Origin: Muriicola marianensis
GTDB lineage: Bacteria; Bacteroidota; Bacteroidia; Flavobacteriales; Flavobacteriaceae
Length of the DNA stretch: 64,000 nt
Reading direction: 5' to 3'
Assembly: GCF_014638095.1 (NCBI RefSeq)
Contig: NZ_BMFH01000001.1
Location: forward strand, 2,325,012 to 2,389,011
Part shown: positions 36,095 to 45,403 of the stretch, piece by piece
Numbering within the stretch: the stretch's first letter is position 1
How the letters are laid out: the number at the start of each line of letters is the position of its first letter
The notes under the pieces: generated by a model
Databases searched by the model: none
Told to the model about the DNA's origin: nothing
What the model saw: the letters and a program-made list of their open reading frames with translations, nothing else
Program-made: the position numbers and the translations under genes

Positions 36095-38590
36095 TTAGCT
36101 TGGATCCAGAATCTTTTCTATACGTTGCGCAATGTCCTGGAGGTGATATTTGCTCATCCGGTCAGAAGTCCTGTTCACCGCGTTCAGAGCAGCAGACCTG
36201 ATGGTGCTCAGCTCAGCTCTGGCGATAGATCTCAGGTCGGATTGACTCATGGTTACTGCCGTCGACTTTCTGTATCCTCCAAAGTCGGGCAGCTTTCTCT
36301 GGTCTTCGGCCTTCATAATATACTCCAGTCGGTCTACATGAGCCTTTTGTAAGTTCCTTCGATACGTATCTATGGTCCTGCCGCTACGCAATTCAGACCA
36401 AAGCCCGCGCCTGATATCGGTCATCAGGTCGATGAGGGTATAAGCCTCGTTTCCGTGCAGGGCTTCGTATTCTACCAGCCGTTCCATTTTACCGAGGCTC
36501 AGCAGGTTGTTCAGGGTGCGCTCCTGCAGTCCTCTCAGCCTCTCTACAGAACCTGAATATTCGATCTTTGCAAACAGGTCTTTGTCGATAAGCCACTCCG
36601 GGGTCTCAAACAGCTGATCGTGCAGGAATGCCACGCAATTCTCCTGATGTTCTTTAGGTACATAGGTATATACAGGGCCTTCCTGCTCGTAGGTTTTATG
36701 GTTTTCATATACCCCACCTATATTGTTGGAAACATGTCCCATATAGCGGTTAAACTGTGAGAGCACCTGGCCGTAAAGCGTTTCCAGGTCGTCATAGTTC
36801 TTCCCATCTTCTTTGGTCCATTCAACCAGGTTGGGAACGATGCGTTTCAGGTTCTCGATCCCGTATTCACTGGCAAGGATCGCATTGTCACCCAGGTCCT
36901 CGGTCTGAGAGCTTGGGTCGACCACGTCTCCGGCCTGCTGGTGTCCGAATCTGTAGAGGGGATCTCCGGCATGCTCCAGTATCCAGGAATCAAGGACCGG
37001 CTTCTCCTCCTCGGCTGATTTATCTAAGATGGGACGGTATCCCCATTTAATGGCGTATTTATCATAGATACCGATGTTCGGCATCAGGGCCACATCCCCG
37101 TCCTCGGGCTGGGCGATGTAGTTAAAGCGGGCGTAATCCATAATGGAAGGAGCCGTGCCGTATTTTTTTGTAAAGGAGGGTGATCGAAGGGAATCTACAG
37201 GATAGGCCACGCTGCTACCCATATTGTGGGGCAGGCCCAGGGTATGTCCCACCTCGTGAGATGATACGAACCTGATCAGCCTTCCCATCACTTCATCCTT
37301 GAAGGCCACGCCCCGGGCATCCGGGTTGATGGCAGCTGTCTGTACAAAGAACCAGTTCCTCAACAGCGTCATCACATTGTGGTACCAGTTGATGTCCGAT
37401 TCCAGGATCTCCCCGCTTCTCGGGTCACTCACGTGAGGTCCGTTTGCGTTGGGGATGGGTGAGGCCAGGTATCGAACTACCGAATAACGCACATCCTCGG
37501 GAGACCACTCAGGGTCTTCTTCAGGGGATGGCGGGTTTTTGGCGATGATCGCATTTTTAAAACCTGCCGCTTCAAAGGCTACCTGCCAGTCTTCGATCCC
37601 TTGTTTGATGTAAGGGACCCATTGTTCAGGGGTGGCGCGATCTACGTAGTATACGATAGGTTTCTTGGGTTCAACCAGTTCACCTCTCTTGAACTTTTCC
37701 ATGTCCTCTTCTTTTACTTCCAGTCTCCATCGGTCGAGGTAAGTAATAGTCTTGCTCTCTTGTGCGTCTAGACCGTAATCTACCTGGCCTCTGGCGAACC
37801 AGCCTACCCGTCTGTCGAAATACCTTCTTTTCATAGGTTCCTTTGGCAGCAGAATCATAGAGTTGTTGATCTCAATGGAAATAGAACCGAGGCTCTCATT
37901 GGATGGAGGATCCCCGGCGTTGTATGTTTTCACATGCCTGGCTTCGATGTTCAGGGGATAGCTTTTAATGGATTCGATAAAACTCCTGCTGTCATCCAGC
38001 CTTGTAGCTTTGTAGCGTTTTTTATAGCGGTCGGGCATACCCAGGGCCTGAACGTCCTTGGTAAAGAGATCGTCGACCTCTATCACTGTGGCCGGGTTAA
38101 GGGAATCCTTATTAAATGCCTTGATATCGAAAGAATAGAGCACCGGTTCAAAATTGGAATTGACCACGGCCTCGTGTACGGGAAGACTGTCAGCGGCTAC
38201 CACGTCGTGACTTACCACACGGAGGAGCACCTTTTTGGGCTTCTTTTCCCACCTCAGAACCTGAGTATTGATTTTTCCACCCCCAAAACCAATGCCTGAA
38301 GCTGTTTTGGAAATCCTGCTAACCATAAGCATCTCCCGGTTAAAGAGGGAATCCGGAATTTCGTAAAAATGGGTGTCATCCACCACGTGGACCTTAAAAA
38401 GGCCCTCATCGGTGACGGCCTCCTTGGTGATGACCTTGTCGTAGGGTTCAATATCACCTTTTTTACTTTTGGCTGCAGGTTTGGCAGCTTCTGTTTTTTT
38501 CTTCTTCTTAAAAAGTTGTGCATCGACCGATTGGGAGTATCCTGCAAAAAGTAGTATAACCAGGATCTTCGGAAGTAATTTTCTTATCAT
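36095..38590 (-). CDS. Zinc-dependent metalloprotease, DUF5117/DUF5118 type
   Basis: An 831-residue exported metzincin-like protease. Signal peptide about 1-24 (ends SVDAQ), then a Lys-rich stretch KKKKKTEAAKP. The N-terminal DUF5118/DUF5117 region (about 45-330) has EGLFKVHVVDDTHFYEIPDSL, GGGKINTQVLRW and DRRVGWFARGQVDYG. The catalytic domain shows the extended zinc site HEVGHTLGLPH with H445, E446, H449 and H455. A DUF4953-like C-terminal part follows. The family is widespread in Bacteroidota and its natural substrate is unknown. It is divergent from the 35-residue repeat protein gene and likely monocistronic. Confidence 0.9.
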   Translation of the reverse strand: MIRKLLPKILVILLFAGYSQSVDAQLFKKKKKTEAAKPAAKSKKGDIEPYDKVITKEAVTDEGLFKVHVVDDTHFYEIPDSLFNREMLMVSRISKTASGIGFGGGKINTQVLRWEKKPKKVLLRVVSHDVVAADSLPVHEAVVNSNFEPVLYSFDIKAFNKDSLNPATVIEVDDLFTKDVQALGMPDRYKKRYKATRLDDSRSFIESIKSYPLNIEARHVKTYNAGDPPSNESLGSISIEINNSMILLPKEPMKRRYFDRRVGWFARGQVDYGLDAQESKTITYLDRWRLEVKEEDMEKFKRGELVEPKKPIVYYVDRATPEQWVPYIKQGIEDWQVAFEAAGFKNAIIAKNPPSPEEDPEWSPEDVRYSVVRYLASPIPNANGPHVSDPRSGEILESDINWYHNVMTLLRNWFFVQTAAINPDARGVAFKDEVMGRLIRFVSSHEVGHTLGLPHNMGSSVAYPVDSLRSPSFTKKYGTAPSIMDYARFNYIAQPEDGDVALMPNIGIYDKYAIKWGYRPILDKSAEEEKPVLDSWILEHAGDPLYRFGHQQAGDVVDPSSQTEDLGDNAILASEYGIENLKRIVPNLVEWTKEDGKNYDDLETLYGQVLSQFNRYMGHVSNNIGGVYENHKTYEQEGPVYTYVPKEHQENCVAFLHDQLFETPEWLIDKDLFAKIEYSGSVERLRGLQERTLNNLLSLGKMERLVEYEALHGNEAYTLIDLMTDIRRGLWSELRSGRTIDTYRRNLQKAHVDRLEYIMKAEDQRKLPDFGGYRKSTAVTMSQSDLRSIARAELSTIRSAALNAVNRTSDRMSKYHLQDIAQRIEKILDPS

Positions 38591-38793
38591 TTTCAGGTTC
38601 TTTTGATTTTGAAATTTTTCAAAGAACTGAAAAAATCACACAGGGTTCTGTTAAGGATTTCTTAAGTAGGGCAATGCAGGTCTGGCCCTGGGGATACCTA
38701 TATAACTTTCTATAAATCATACTATTAAGATTAAAAAACACCTGAAAAATCTCTTCAGTTCTGAAGGTTTTCAAGTGTTAATTATCAGCCAAC

Positions 38794-38826
38794 AATGTAA
38801 CATCTTACGTTTTTTAAAGTCTTATA
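38794..38826 (+). promoter_or_regulatory. ECF-sigma-like promoter before the first repeat-protein gene
   Basis: TGTAACA at 38796-38802, 16 bases, then GTCTTATA at 38819-38826. The GTAAC / GTC pair with 16-base spacing fits the general layout of promoters read by ECF sigma factors. The 16-base core AATGTAACATYTWACG and the spacing to GTCT recur at 46147-46175. No TAnnTTTG box was seen here. The element lies 34 bases before the ATG at 38860. Confidence 0.5.
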
Positions 38827-38859
38827 GACATAGAATTACAACCATCAATCAATCGAGAA

Positions 38860-39471
38860 ATGAACAAACTATTTATCCTATGTGGAATGGTTTTCCTGGG
38901 GATAACCTCCACGCCGCAATCACCCGAAACTATTGAATCAGAATCTTTTGAAACCCTGTCACCTGTGACACTCAAGGCTACCTGGAAACAAGATCAGGTC
39001 GGGCATCTGAACCTTAAATCAAAGGTCTGTGAGGAAACGGTTTATGCAGAGGATCTGGATGTTGCTTCAATCCTCTATGAGGAAGACGAAGAACCTATTG
39101 AACTGGGGTTTGACACCCGGGAGTACCTGCCCGAGAATTTTAATCCTTATGTGACTTATGTCGACTTTAGTGCAATTCCTTATATCGAAGGGGAGGAAGA
39201 GGAAGTGTTCCCCGGAACATTGATGGCACTATTGCCTGAAGGATTCAATGCCTATGCAGCTCCTGTCGATGTTATGAATGTATCATATATCGAGGAAGAA
39301 GACCTGGACCTGGGCTTCGATACTAGTGAGTGGCTGCCCGAGGGGTTTGATCCTTATTTCCGCGACCTGGATCTGGACACCATTGTGTACATTGAAGAAG
39401 GTGAAGATCTCGACCTGGGATTTGATACCTCCCTCTACCTTCCGAAGGATTTTGATCCCTATAGTCTGTAA
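38860..39471 (+). CDS. Exported acidic protein with four 35-residue repeats, unknown family
   Basis: A 203-residue protein with a short hydrophobic N-terminal segment (about 1-18, likely signal peptide), a linker, then four repeats starting at about residues 71, 106, 141 and 175. Consensus by eye: hydrophobic-x-Y-(I/L)-E-E-E, a few acidic residues, L-G-F-D-T-x-x-(Y/W)-L-P-x-x-F-(N/D)-P-Y, then 8-10 variable residues with a central D. Repeat 2 has lost GFDT; repeat 4 is cut at PYSL, the C-terminus. The mature chain is strongly acidic. I do not recognise the repeat. The gene at 39825 encodes a shorter relative. Calcium or cell-surface binding would be speculation. Confidence 0.75.
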   Translation: MNKLFILCGMVFLGITSTPQSPETIESESFETLSPVTLKATWKQDQVGHLNLKSKVCEETVYAEDLDVASILYEEDEEPIELGFDTREYLPENFNPYVTYVDFSAIPYIEGEEEEVFPGTLMALLPEGFNAYAAPVDVMNVSYIEEEDLDLGFDTSEWLPEGFDPYFRDLDLDTIVYIEEGEDLDLGFDTSLYLPKDFDPYSL

Positions 39472-39824
39472 AGCATCTTTAAATGAAATAAAGATTTCAT
39501 TGAGATATTTGAATTAGTTAGTTGAGAAGCCCCGCTGATGCCGGGGCTTTTTTATGGTGAGGGTGAGTTTTTAAACAGAGAGGCATCATTTGCAGCTGAT
39601 TAACAAATGTTTAACTCACTGCATTGGTGGTAATAAAAGAGGGTCGCAACTGCCTTAAAATATCTAAATGAACCTCCTAATTATCAACTTGATAAGAAGA
39701 ATCTATAGAAATTACGAAAGTCATAATCATGACTGATATTGCAGATTGTTAATCATTTCTGAAGGGCAATAAAAACGGGGTTTTTGGGTTATATCTTTGC
39801 CTTAAAATGTAACCAGAAAATGTT
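39472..39824. other. Intergenic region between the two repeat-protein genes
   Basis: About 350 AT-rich bases. A terminator occupies 39527-39553. Just before the second gene, TATCTTTG at 39792-39799 fits the -7 consensus 25 bases ahead of the ATG, and AATGTAAC occurs at 39806-39813 without a spaced GTCT. No ORF is supported. The two genes therefore appear to have separate transcripts. Confidence 0.5.
39527..39553 (+). terminator. Intrinsic terminator after the first repeat-protein gene
   Basis: Stem AAGCCCCG / CGGGGCTT (39527-39534 with 39542-39549) with a 7-base loop and a run of T, 56 bases after the stop. Confidence 0.8.
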
Positions 39825-40253
39825 ATGAATACACAAAATACATTACTTTATATCTTTCTTTTCTTCGGTTTTGGATTGAGTTCATCAGCCATGGAAAAGA
39901 ATAACGAGATCAACCTGGAAGTGGATTCCATCACCTATATTGAAGAGGAGGACTCTGCATCTTTGGACTTTAATACGGAGGCTTTTTTACCGGAGGATTT
40001 CAACCCATACAGTGCGCCTGAAAACATTCTTCATGTAAGCTATATAGATGCTGAACAGGAAATCGATCTGGGGTTTGATACCGAGGAGTACCTGCCGGCC
40101 GGATTTAATCCTCACCGCTTTTTTTTCGATATCCATTCCATTGAATATATCGAAGATGAAGAGCTGTTCGATATCGATCTAGCGATTATAATCCAGGTAC
40201 CGACATCAGGAATTATGATCGCCTATGACAGGGAGCCCGGCAAAGGCTTCTAA
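39825..40253 (+). CDS. Exported acidic protein with 35-residue repeats, shorter paralogue
   Basis: A 142-residue protein with a hydrophobic N-terminal signal (about 8-21), then the same repeat as the upstream gene with starts at about residues 36, 71 and 106. The first two are well kept (ITYIEEEDSASLDFNTEAFL and DLGFDTEEYLPAGFNPH); the third opens with IEYIEDEELFDIDL and then leaves the pattern. The C-terminus (SGIMIAYDREPGKGF) is unlike its neighbour. Period and motif order make common descent by gene duplication clear. Function unknown. Confidence 0.75.
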   Translation: MNTQNTLLYIFLFFGFGLSSSAMEKNNEINLEVDSITYIEEEDSASLDFNTEAFLPEDFNPYSAPENILHVSYIDAEQEIDLGFDTEEYLPAGFNPHRFFFDIHSIEYIEDEELFDIDLAIIIQVPTSGIMIAYDREPGKGF

Positions 40254-40278
40254 CATCTGAATCAAGATTTTTCTACAT

Positions 40279-40313
40279 CCCCGGAAGCACCTTTCTTCCG
40301 GGGATTTTTTTTA
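40279..40313. terminator. Bidirectional intrinsic terminator between convergent genes
   Basis: Stem CCCCGGAA / TTCCGGGG (40279-40286 with 40296-40303) followed by a run of eight T on the plus strand. It ends the repeat-protein transcript and may serve the convergent permease gene ending at 40311. Confidence 0.82.
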
Positions 40314-41744
40314 GAATAACAGGGGTAAAATAAACTGGAACATAAGCACCAGCAGGACCACCGAGATCAAATTCAGGATGACACCCACCCTGGCCATCTG
40401 GTGTACCTCGATATAGCCGCTGGCAAAGACGATCGCATTAGGTGGGGTGGCCATCGGGAGCATAAAGGCACAACTGCTGGCAATGGTAACAGGGATGAGC
40501 AGGTGCAGCATGGGAATCCCCAGTCCGATAGCGATACCCGCTACCACAGGGGCCAGGACAGCCACCAGGGCCACGTTGCTCATCAGCTCCGTCATAAAAA
40601 GCATCAGCAGGATCAGCAGGGAAGCGGTGAACAGGATCTGGAAGTCACTGTTGGCGATGGCTCCTGAGACCACATCTACCAGTCCGCTACTCGACATCCC
40701 GTTGGCCAGGGCCAAACCTCCTCCGAACAGGATCAGAATACCCCACGCCAGTTTATGGGTATCCCCCCAGGTAATTATAAAGTCGTTTTTCCTCAGATTA
40801 TAGGGCAAAGCGAAAAGAGAGATGGCCCCGATCATGGAAATGATCGTATCAGAAAGCCCCAATGAAGGGAAGATACTGTTGATCACTGTGCGGAATACCC
40901 ACAGAAATACGGTCACCCCGAAGATGGCCAGGACCATTTTTTCCTTCCCTGATGTAGGCCCCAGTTTTTTGAGTTCTTCCTGTATGACCTGGTGCGAAGC
41001 CGTAAACTGCAAATGCCGGTTGGGAAACATCCATTTTACCAGTACCCAGTAGCAGATCAGCAGCAAGATGGCTGAAAAGGGCAGGCCAAAGCTCATCCAT
41101 TTCAGGAAGGAGATTTCGATCTGGTACTGGTTCTCCAGAAGACCTATCAATACGGAATTCGGAGGGGTGCCTATTACAGTGGCGATCCCGCCTGCATTAG
41201 CCGAGAAGGCGATCCCCAGCATCACACTGAGGGCAAAATTCCTGTCGTCCTTCGTGAATCCATCCTCGTCGTGAATCAGGAGGCGGATCACCGACATGGC
41301 GATAGGGAGCATCACAACCGTACTGGCCGTATTGCTGATCCACATGCTGAGGGTGGCCGTTGCAATCATAAAGCCCAGCACCACCTTGTTAGGGGTGGTC
41401 CCTGTGATCCGGATGATGGTCAGGGCGATCCGTTTGTGGAGGTTTACCTTTTCAAGGGCCAATGCCAGCACAAAGCCCCCGAAGAAAAGAAAAATGATCG
41501 GACTCCCATAGTTGGCTCCTACCTCCGTGATATTCATTACATCAAGGCTGGGAAAAAGCACCAACGGTAACAATGCAGTTACGGAAATAGATACTGCTTC
41601 CGTGATCCACCAGACCACCATCCACAAGGCCGTGGCGATCACGGCATTGGCGTGTTCCTTACCGGGCAGGAGGTCCGGGAGGTTGATCAAAATGAAGAAA
41701 AGGGCCGGACCCAGAAAGAGGCCGATTCTCTTACTCCAGGGCAT
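40311..41744 (-). CDS. SLC13/DASS family anion permease
   Basis: A 477-residue inner membrane carrier with about 12 hydrophobic segments of the divalent anion:sodium symporter family, which moves di- and tricarboxylates or sulfate with sodium. Seen: ATALWMVVWWITEAVSISVT near the N-terminus, the first substrate loop WISNTASTVVMLPIA (S-N-T motif), the repeat counterpart TELMSNVALVAVLAPV, and MLPMATPPNAIVFASGYI near the C-terminus. The two inverted repeats with their S-N-T/S-N-V motifs are intact. The specific anion is not decided by sequence. Single gene. Confidence 0.88.
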   Translation of the reverse strand: MPWSKRIGLFLGPALFFILINLPDLLPGKEHANAVIATALWMVVWWITEAVSISVTALLPLVLFPSLDVMNITEVGANYGSPIIFLFFGGFVLALALEKVNLHKRIALTIIRITGTTPNKVVLGFMIATATLSMWISNTASTVVMLPIAMSVIRLLIHDEDGFTKDDRNFALSVMLGIAFSANAGGIATVIGTPPNSVLIGLLENQYQIEISFLKWMSFGLPFSAILLLICYWVLVKWMFPNRHLQFTASHQVIQEELKKLGPTSGKEKMVLAIFGVTVFLWVFRTVINSIFPSLGLSDTIISMIGAISLFALPYNLRKNDFIITWGDTHKLAWGILILFGGGLALANGMSSSGLVDVVSGAIANSDFQILFTASLLILLMLFMTELMSNVALVAVLAPVVAGIAIGLGIPMLHLLIPVTIASSCAFMLPMATPPNAIVFASGYIEVHQMARVGVILNLISVVLLVLMFQFILPLLF

Positions 41745-41795
41745 AAGGTGTAATTTTGGCCTAATCTATAGGTTATTTTTCAGTTGGGAAAATAA

Positions 41796-41821
41796 AAAAG
41801 GGAGCGAACCGCTCCCTTTTC
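41796..41821 (-). terminator. Intrinsic terminator after the PKD lipoprotein gene
   Basis: Stem AAAAGGGAGCG / CGCTCCCTTTT (41796-41806 with 41810-41820) and an AAC loop, 21 bases past the minus-strand stop; usable in both directions. Confidence 0.85.
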
Positions 41822-41841
41822 CGAACATGGCAACCAACCCT

Positions 41842-43239
41842 TTACGGAGTGAGATCAATGATCGAAAGATCACTGTCACAGGCTCCGTAGAAGATCTTAA
41901 TTTCGTTTTCTACATCGTATCCCGCGATGAAATACAGCACGTTGTCTTTCTGTACGATCTCAGGCAGGTAATTTCCGTTGTATTTCACCTGGGCGATCTG
42001 CACCCCTTCAGCGCTGAATTTTCGAAGGTAATTATCCGTAGAGATCACAAATGAATTTCCGAGTGATATCAGGGCTTGTATGTTGGAAGTACCCTCGTAA
42101 AATTCTTCTTTTAGGATATTCCCCTCGCTATCCGTAACACGCAATTCTCCATTGGCGTACATGGCCAGGTTGCCATTGGAGAGTTCCACAAGCTGATAAC
42201 TTCCGTTAAACCCATTACAGTCTGAGACCATTCCGGTAAGAGAGGAGTCCTCATAGATGACGTGGTCTGTCACATTCAGATCCCCGTCCATAAATACCAG
42301 CAGGGGTTTGTAGTTCGTGACATAGGGCAGGGTCGTGTTTTTGTTGAAAACAGCCCCGTAGGCAACGTAACCCCCGTCTACCTCAATCATGTCTCCTATC
42401 ATGGAGTCGGCAGGCCCAAAGGAGTTCAGGGTAACCGCAAAAGCGTCTCCGCTGCTATTTCGTTTTTCAACCGCGGTCTTGTAGATCCCTCCATCTGCCT
42501 GTGTCCCGAAATATAGGTAATCTGCCCCTGCGGGAAGCTGACCGTAACTGTGTTTCGTCGCACTGCTGATGGCATTCAGCAAGGTCCATACACTGGTATA
42601 ATTGACTTCCTGCGTTCCGTACAAGCTGCCGAGTGTCCTTGAGAAGACAAAATTCATTTTGCCGCTGGAGTAGAAGTTTACGAAACCACTACCCGAATTA
42701 TAGGGTTTGTCGGCGATATAGTTGGAAGCATACTGAAGTTCTTCGTCGAATTCCCGGTAATAATATTTGGAGCCTCCTCCTCCTACATTGTCCTGTAATA
42801 GCTCCAGGGTATAGATGTTTCCGGTGATGGGATGGATCCCGGCCTCAAGAGGCAAGCCTGTATATCCTTGAAGGATCTCCGGGAAAAGATAGGAAGCTTC
42901 AATAACCAGAACGGTTACCGATTTTGACTGGGTTTTGGTTTCTTCTCCGTCATATACGGTAAGGGTGATCTCATAAGTTCCCCCTTCTTCAAAGCTGACC
43001 GAGGGATTCTCCAGTTCGCTGCCTGTACCATTGCCAAAATCGAAGGAATAGGAGGTGGCCCCTTCAGAACAGTTACTGATGGTCAGTACTTCCCCTACGC
43101 TCAGGGTGGTATTGCTCAACTCAAAACAGGCTTTCAGGGATACCCCGTCATCGGGATTGTCATCGATCAGTGTGAGGCCGTCCTTGGAACAACCCAAAAG
43201 AAATATAAGGCCCAGACCTAAGAGGTAGATTTTTTTCAT
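41842..43239 (-). CDS. PKD domain-containing lipoprotein
   Basis: A 465-residue surface lipoprotein. Lipobox LIFLLGC (C17), then a PKD-type immunoglobulin-like domain (about 33-107) with ACFELSNTTLSVGEVLTISN, ATSYSFDFGNGTGS and GTYEITLTVYDGEETKTQ. The remaining 350 residues form a beta-rich domain without a clear named family, with repeated short strands (NLAMYANGELRVTDSEGNIL, NYLRKFSAEGVQIAQV) that suggest a beta-propeller. Start ATG 43239 preferred over GTG 43245. A role in binding extracellular polymers is possible for PKD proteins but unproven here. Confidence 0.75.
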   Translation of the reverse strand: MKKIYLLGLGLIFLLGCSKDGLTLIDDNPDDGVSLKACFELSNTTLSVGEVLTISNCSEGATSYSFDFGNGTGSELENPSVSFEEGGTYEITLTVYDGEETKTQSKSVTVLVIEASYLFPEILQGYTGLPLEAGIHPITGNIYTLELLQDNVGGGGSKYYYREFDEELQYASNYIADKPYNSGSGFVNFYSSGKMNFVFSRTLGSLYGTQEVNYTSVWTLLNAISSATKHSYGQLPAGADYLYFGTQADGGIYKTAVEKRNSSGDAFAVTLNSFGPADSMIGDMIEVDGGYVAYGAVFNKNTTLPYVTNYKPLLVFMDGDLNVTDHVIYEDSSLTGMVSDCNGFNGSYQLVELSNGNLAMYANGELRVTDSEGNILKEEFYEGTSNIQALISLGNSFVISTDNYLRKFSAEGVQIAQVKYNGNYLPEIVQKDNVLYFIAGYDVENEIKIFYGACDSDLSIIDLTP

Positions 43240-43389
43240 AAACACAGATTTGAGGTTCCATGTTTATAAAACGTCTGCAGGCCCTTCTTATTTAAAAAAT
43301 TAACAGGTTTTCGATGACTTGCATAGGCTGTAACCTACTGATAATAAATATTTTAGAAAATATTAACAGGTATTTCGTCGATAAAGTCC

Positions 43390-45078
43390 CTACAGCAGGG
43401 TACAAAGGAGATCCTCACCTTCTTTGACCACTTTTACCAGGCCATGTGCATTTAATCCTTTCATCCCCTTGTCCCAGGCTTTATTGCTCAATCCTGCTTT
43501 CTCCTTGAGGACGGGCAGGGAAACGGGATTTTCTTCCTTGAGAAGTCCGAGAATGGTCTTTTCATTCTCACTCAAGTCAGGTAACTTCTTTTCGGGTCGC
43601 ATCTGAGGGAAGAAGAGCACTTCCTGTATGGAGGCGTTGTTCGTCATCAGCATGACCAGCCGGTCTATCCCGATCCCGATCCCGGAAGTGGGTGGCATAC
43701 CGTATTCCAGGGCGCGCAGGAAGTCCTGGTCGATAAACATGGCTTCGTCATCCCCTTTTTCGGAAAGTTTTAATTGTTCCTCAAACCGCTCCCGCTGATC
43801 TATGGGGTCGTTCAGCTCAGAATAGGCATTGGCGATCTCTTTTCCGTTCACCATGAGCTCAAAACGCTCTGTGAGTTCAGGGTGGGTGCGGTGTTCCTTT
43901 GTAAGCGGACTCATCTCCTTTGGATAGTCGATAATAAAGGTGGGCTGTATGTAATGCATCTCGCATTTTTCACCGAAGATCTCATCGATAAGCTTGCCTT
44001 TGCCCATGCTGTCATCGATCTCGATATCGAGTTTTTGTGCGACTACCCTGATCTCTTCCTCGCTCATCCCGCGAAGGTCATAGCCCGTGTGTTCCTGAAT
44101 CGCTGTCAGCAGTGATACCCTGGGATAAGGCGCCTTAAAATCGATCTCATTTTTTCCCACTTTTACTTTGGTGCTGCCATGGGCGTCCACAGCTACCTTT
44201 TCAAGCAGGCGTTCTGTGGTCTCCATCATCCAGTTGTAGTCCTTGTAAGCCACATAGAGTTCCATGACGGTGAACTCAGGGTTATGGGTGCGGTCCATCC
44301 CTTCATTCCTGAAATCCTTGGAGAATTCATACACCCCTTCAAACCCTCCCACGATCAACCGCTTGAGATATAGTTCATTGGCTATACGAAGATAGAGTGG
44401 AATGTTCAGGGCATTGTGATGGGTGACAAAAGGCCTTGCTGCCGCTCCTCCCGGGATGGGTTGCAGGATAGGGGTTTCCACCTCCAGGTAGCCCATCTCG
44501 TTAAAGAATTCCCGTATGCTGTTGGTGATCTTAGTCCTTTTGACAAAAGTATCCTTGACCCTGGGGTTGACCACCAGGTCTACGTAGCGCTGGCGGTACC
44601 GCTGTTCCGGGTCATTGAACTCGTCATAGACATGACCCTCGGCATCCACCTTGGGGAGAGGGAGGGGCCTTAGCGCCTTGCTCAGAATATCGAAATGCTT
44701 CACCATGACGGTCTTTTCCCCTACCTGGGTTGTGAAAAGGGTGCCATGAACACCAATGATATCCCCTATGTCCAGTAATTTCTTGTAGACGTCATTGTAT
44801 AAAGTCTTATCCTCCCCCGGGCAGATCTCATCACGGTTGAAGTATACCTGTATCCTGCCTTCACTGTCCTGCAACTCGGCAAAGGAAGCCTTTCCCTGGA
44901 TCCGCCTCGACATGAGTCGGCCTGCGATCACGACCTTTTTCCCTTCCTCGTAGTTCTTTTTGATTTGGGTCGATTTCGTATCCACCGGATACAGGGCAGC
45001 GGGATAGGGGTTGATCCCCATCTCCTTTAATTTGGCCAGTTTCTCCCTCCGTACTACTTCTTGTTCAGACAGTTGCAT
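43390..45078 (-). CDS. lysS: Lysyl-tRNA synthetase, class II, with C-terminal extension
   Basis: A 562-residue class II enzyme charging tRNA-Lys. N-terminal OB-fold anticodon-binding domain (about 50-150, [19 protein letters not shown]), catalytic core with motif 2 around [20 protein letters not shown] and motif 3 [15 protein letters not shown]. After the normal end of the core (QMRPEKK) about 60 more residues follow, with [20 protein letters not shown] and [18 protein letters not shown], looking like a small winged-helix domain. Such extensions occur in other Bacteroidota LysS. Start at 45078 (MQLSEQE); the 7 upstream codons in frame are less likely. Confidence 0.95.
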   Translation of the reverse strand: MQLSEQEVVRREKLAKLKEMGINPYPAALYPVDTKSTQIKKNYEEGKKVVIAGRLMSRRIQGKASFAELQDSEGRIQVYFNRDEICPGEDKTLYNDVYKKLLDIGDIIGVHGTLFTTQVGEKTVMVKHFDILSKALRPLPLPKVDAEGHVYDEFNDPEQRYRQRYVDLVVNPRVKDTFVKRTKITNSIREFFNEMGYLEVETPILQPIPGGAAARPFVTHHNALNIPLYLRIANELYLKRLIVGGFEGVYEFSKDFRNEGMDRTHNPEFTVMELYVAYKDYNWMMETTERLLEKVAVDAHGSTKVKVGKNEIDFKAPYPRVSLLTAIQEHTGYDLRGMSEEEIRVVAQKLDIEIDDSMGKGKLIDEIFGEKCEMHYIQPTFIIDYPKEMSPLTKEHRTHPELTERFELMVNGKEIANAYSELNDPIDQRERFEEQLKLSEKGDDEAMFIDQDFLRALEYGMPPTSGIGIGIDRLVMLMTNNASIQEVLFFPQMRPEKKLPDLSENEKTILGLLKEENPVSLPVLKEKAGLSNKAWDKGMKGLNAHGLVKVVKEGEDLLCTLL

Positions 45079-45227
45079 ATTCCAAAAATTGAGCTGCAAA
45101 TATAGCCAGATACAGGCAATCTTTCAATGAAAATCACCTTCAGGAAGTAAAAATAAAAAGAGGATGAGACTGTAACGTTTTAGGGATATGAGATACTGAT
45201 AGAGTGCATCAATCAAAATACATCGCA

Positions 45228-45383
45228 ATGAGCTTTTGGCGCGTCTTGCTGGCTATCCTTTTCCCTCCCCTGGCGGTTATCGGGAAGGGATGCGGCTCTA
45301 TTCTTATCGTTTTCCTGCTCACCCTCTGCGGGTGGGTGCCCGGGGTAATCGCAGCCCTGATCATCTTGAATAATCCCAACTGA
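45228..45383 (+). CDS. Pmp3/YqaE family membrane peptide
   Basis: A 51-residue hydrophobic peptide read directly: ATG 45228, TGA 45381-45383. It carries the Pmp3/YqaE signature: LAILFPPLAVIGKGCGS followed by LLTLCGWVPGVIAALIIL, two membrane helices joined by a glycine turn. Pmp3 proteins are found in bacteria, fungi and plants and affect membrane potential and salt tolerance in yeast and plants; the bacterial role is unclear. TGTAACG at 45171-45177 upstream recalls the ECF-like -35 words at 38796 and 46149, but no GTCT is spaced after it. lipB starts 20 bases downstream. Confidence 0.85.
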   Translation: MSFWRVLLAILFPPLAVIGKGCGSILIVFLLTLCGWVPGVIAALIILNNPN

Positions 45384-45403
45384 TCCTCGTATCTTTGCTG
45401 CCT

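Noticed and set aside
39806..39813. AATGTAAC before the second repeat gene as a third ECF-like promoter
   Set aside because: The word lies only 12 bases before the ATG and no GTCT follows at the right spacing; a TAnnTTTG box is present instead.
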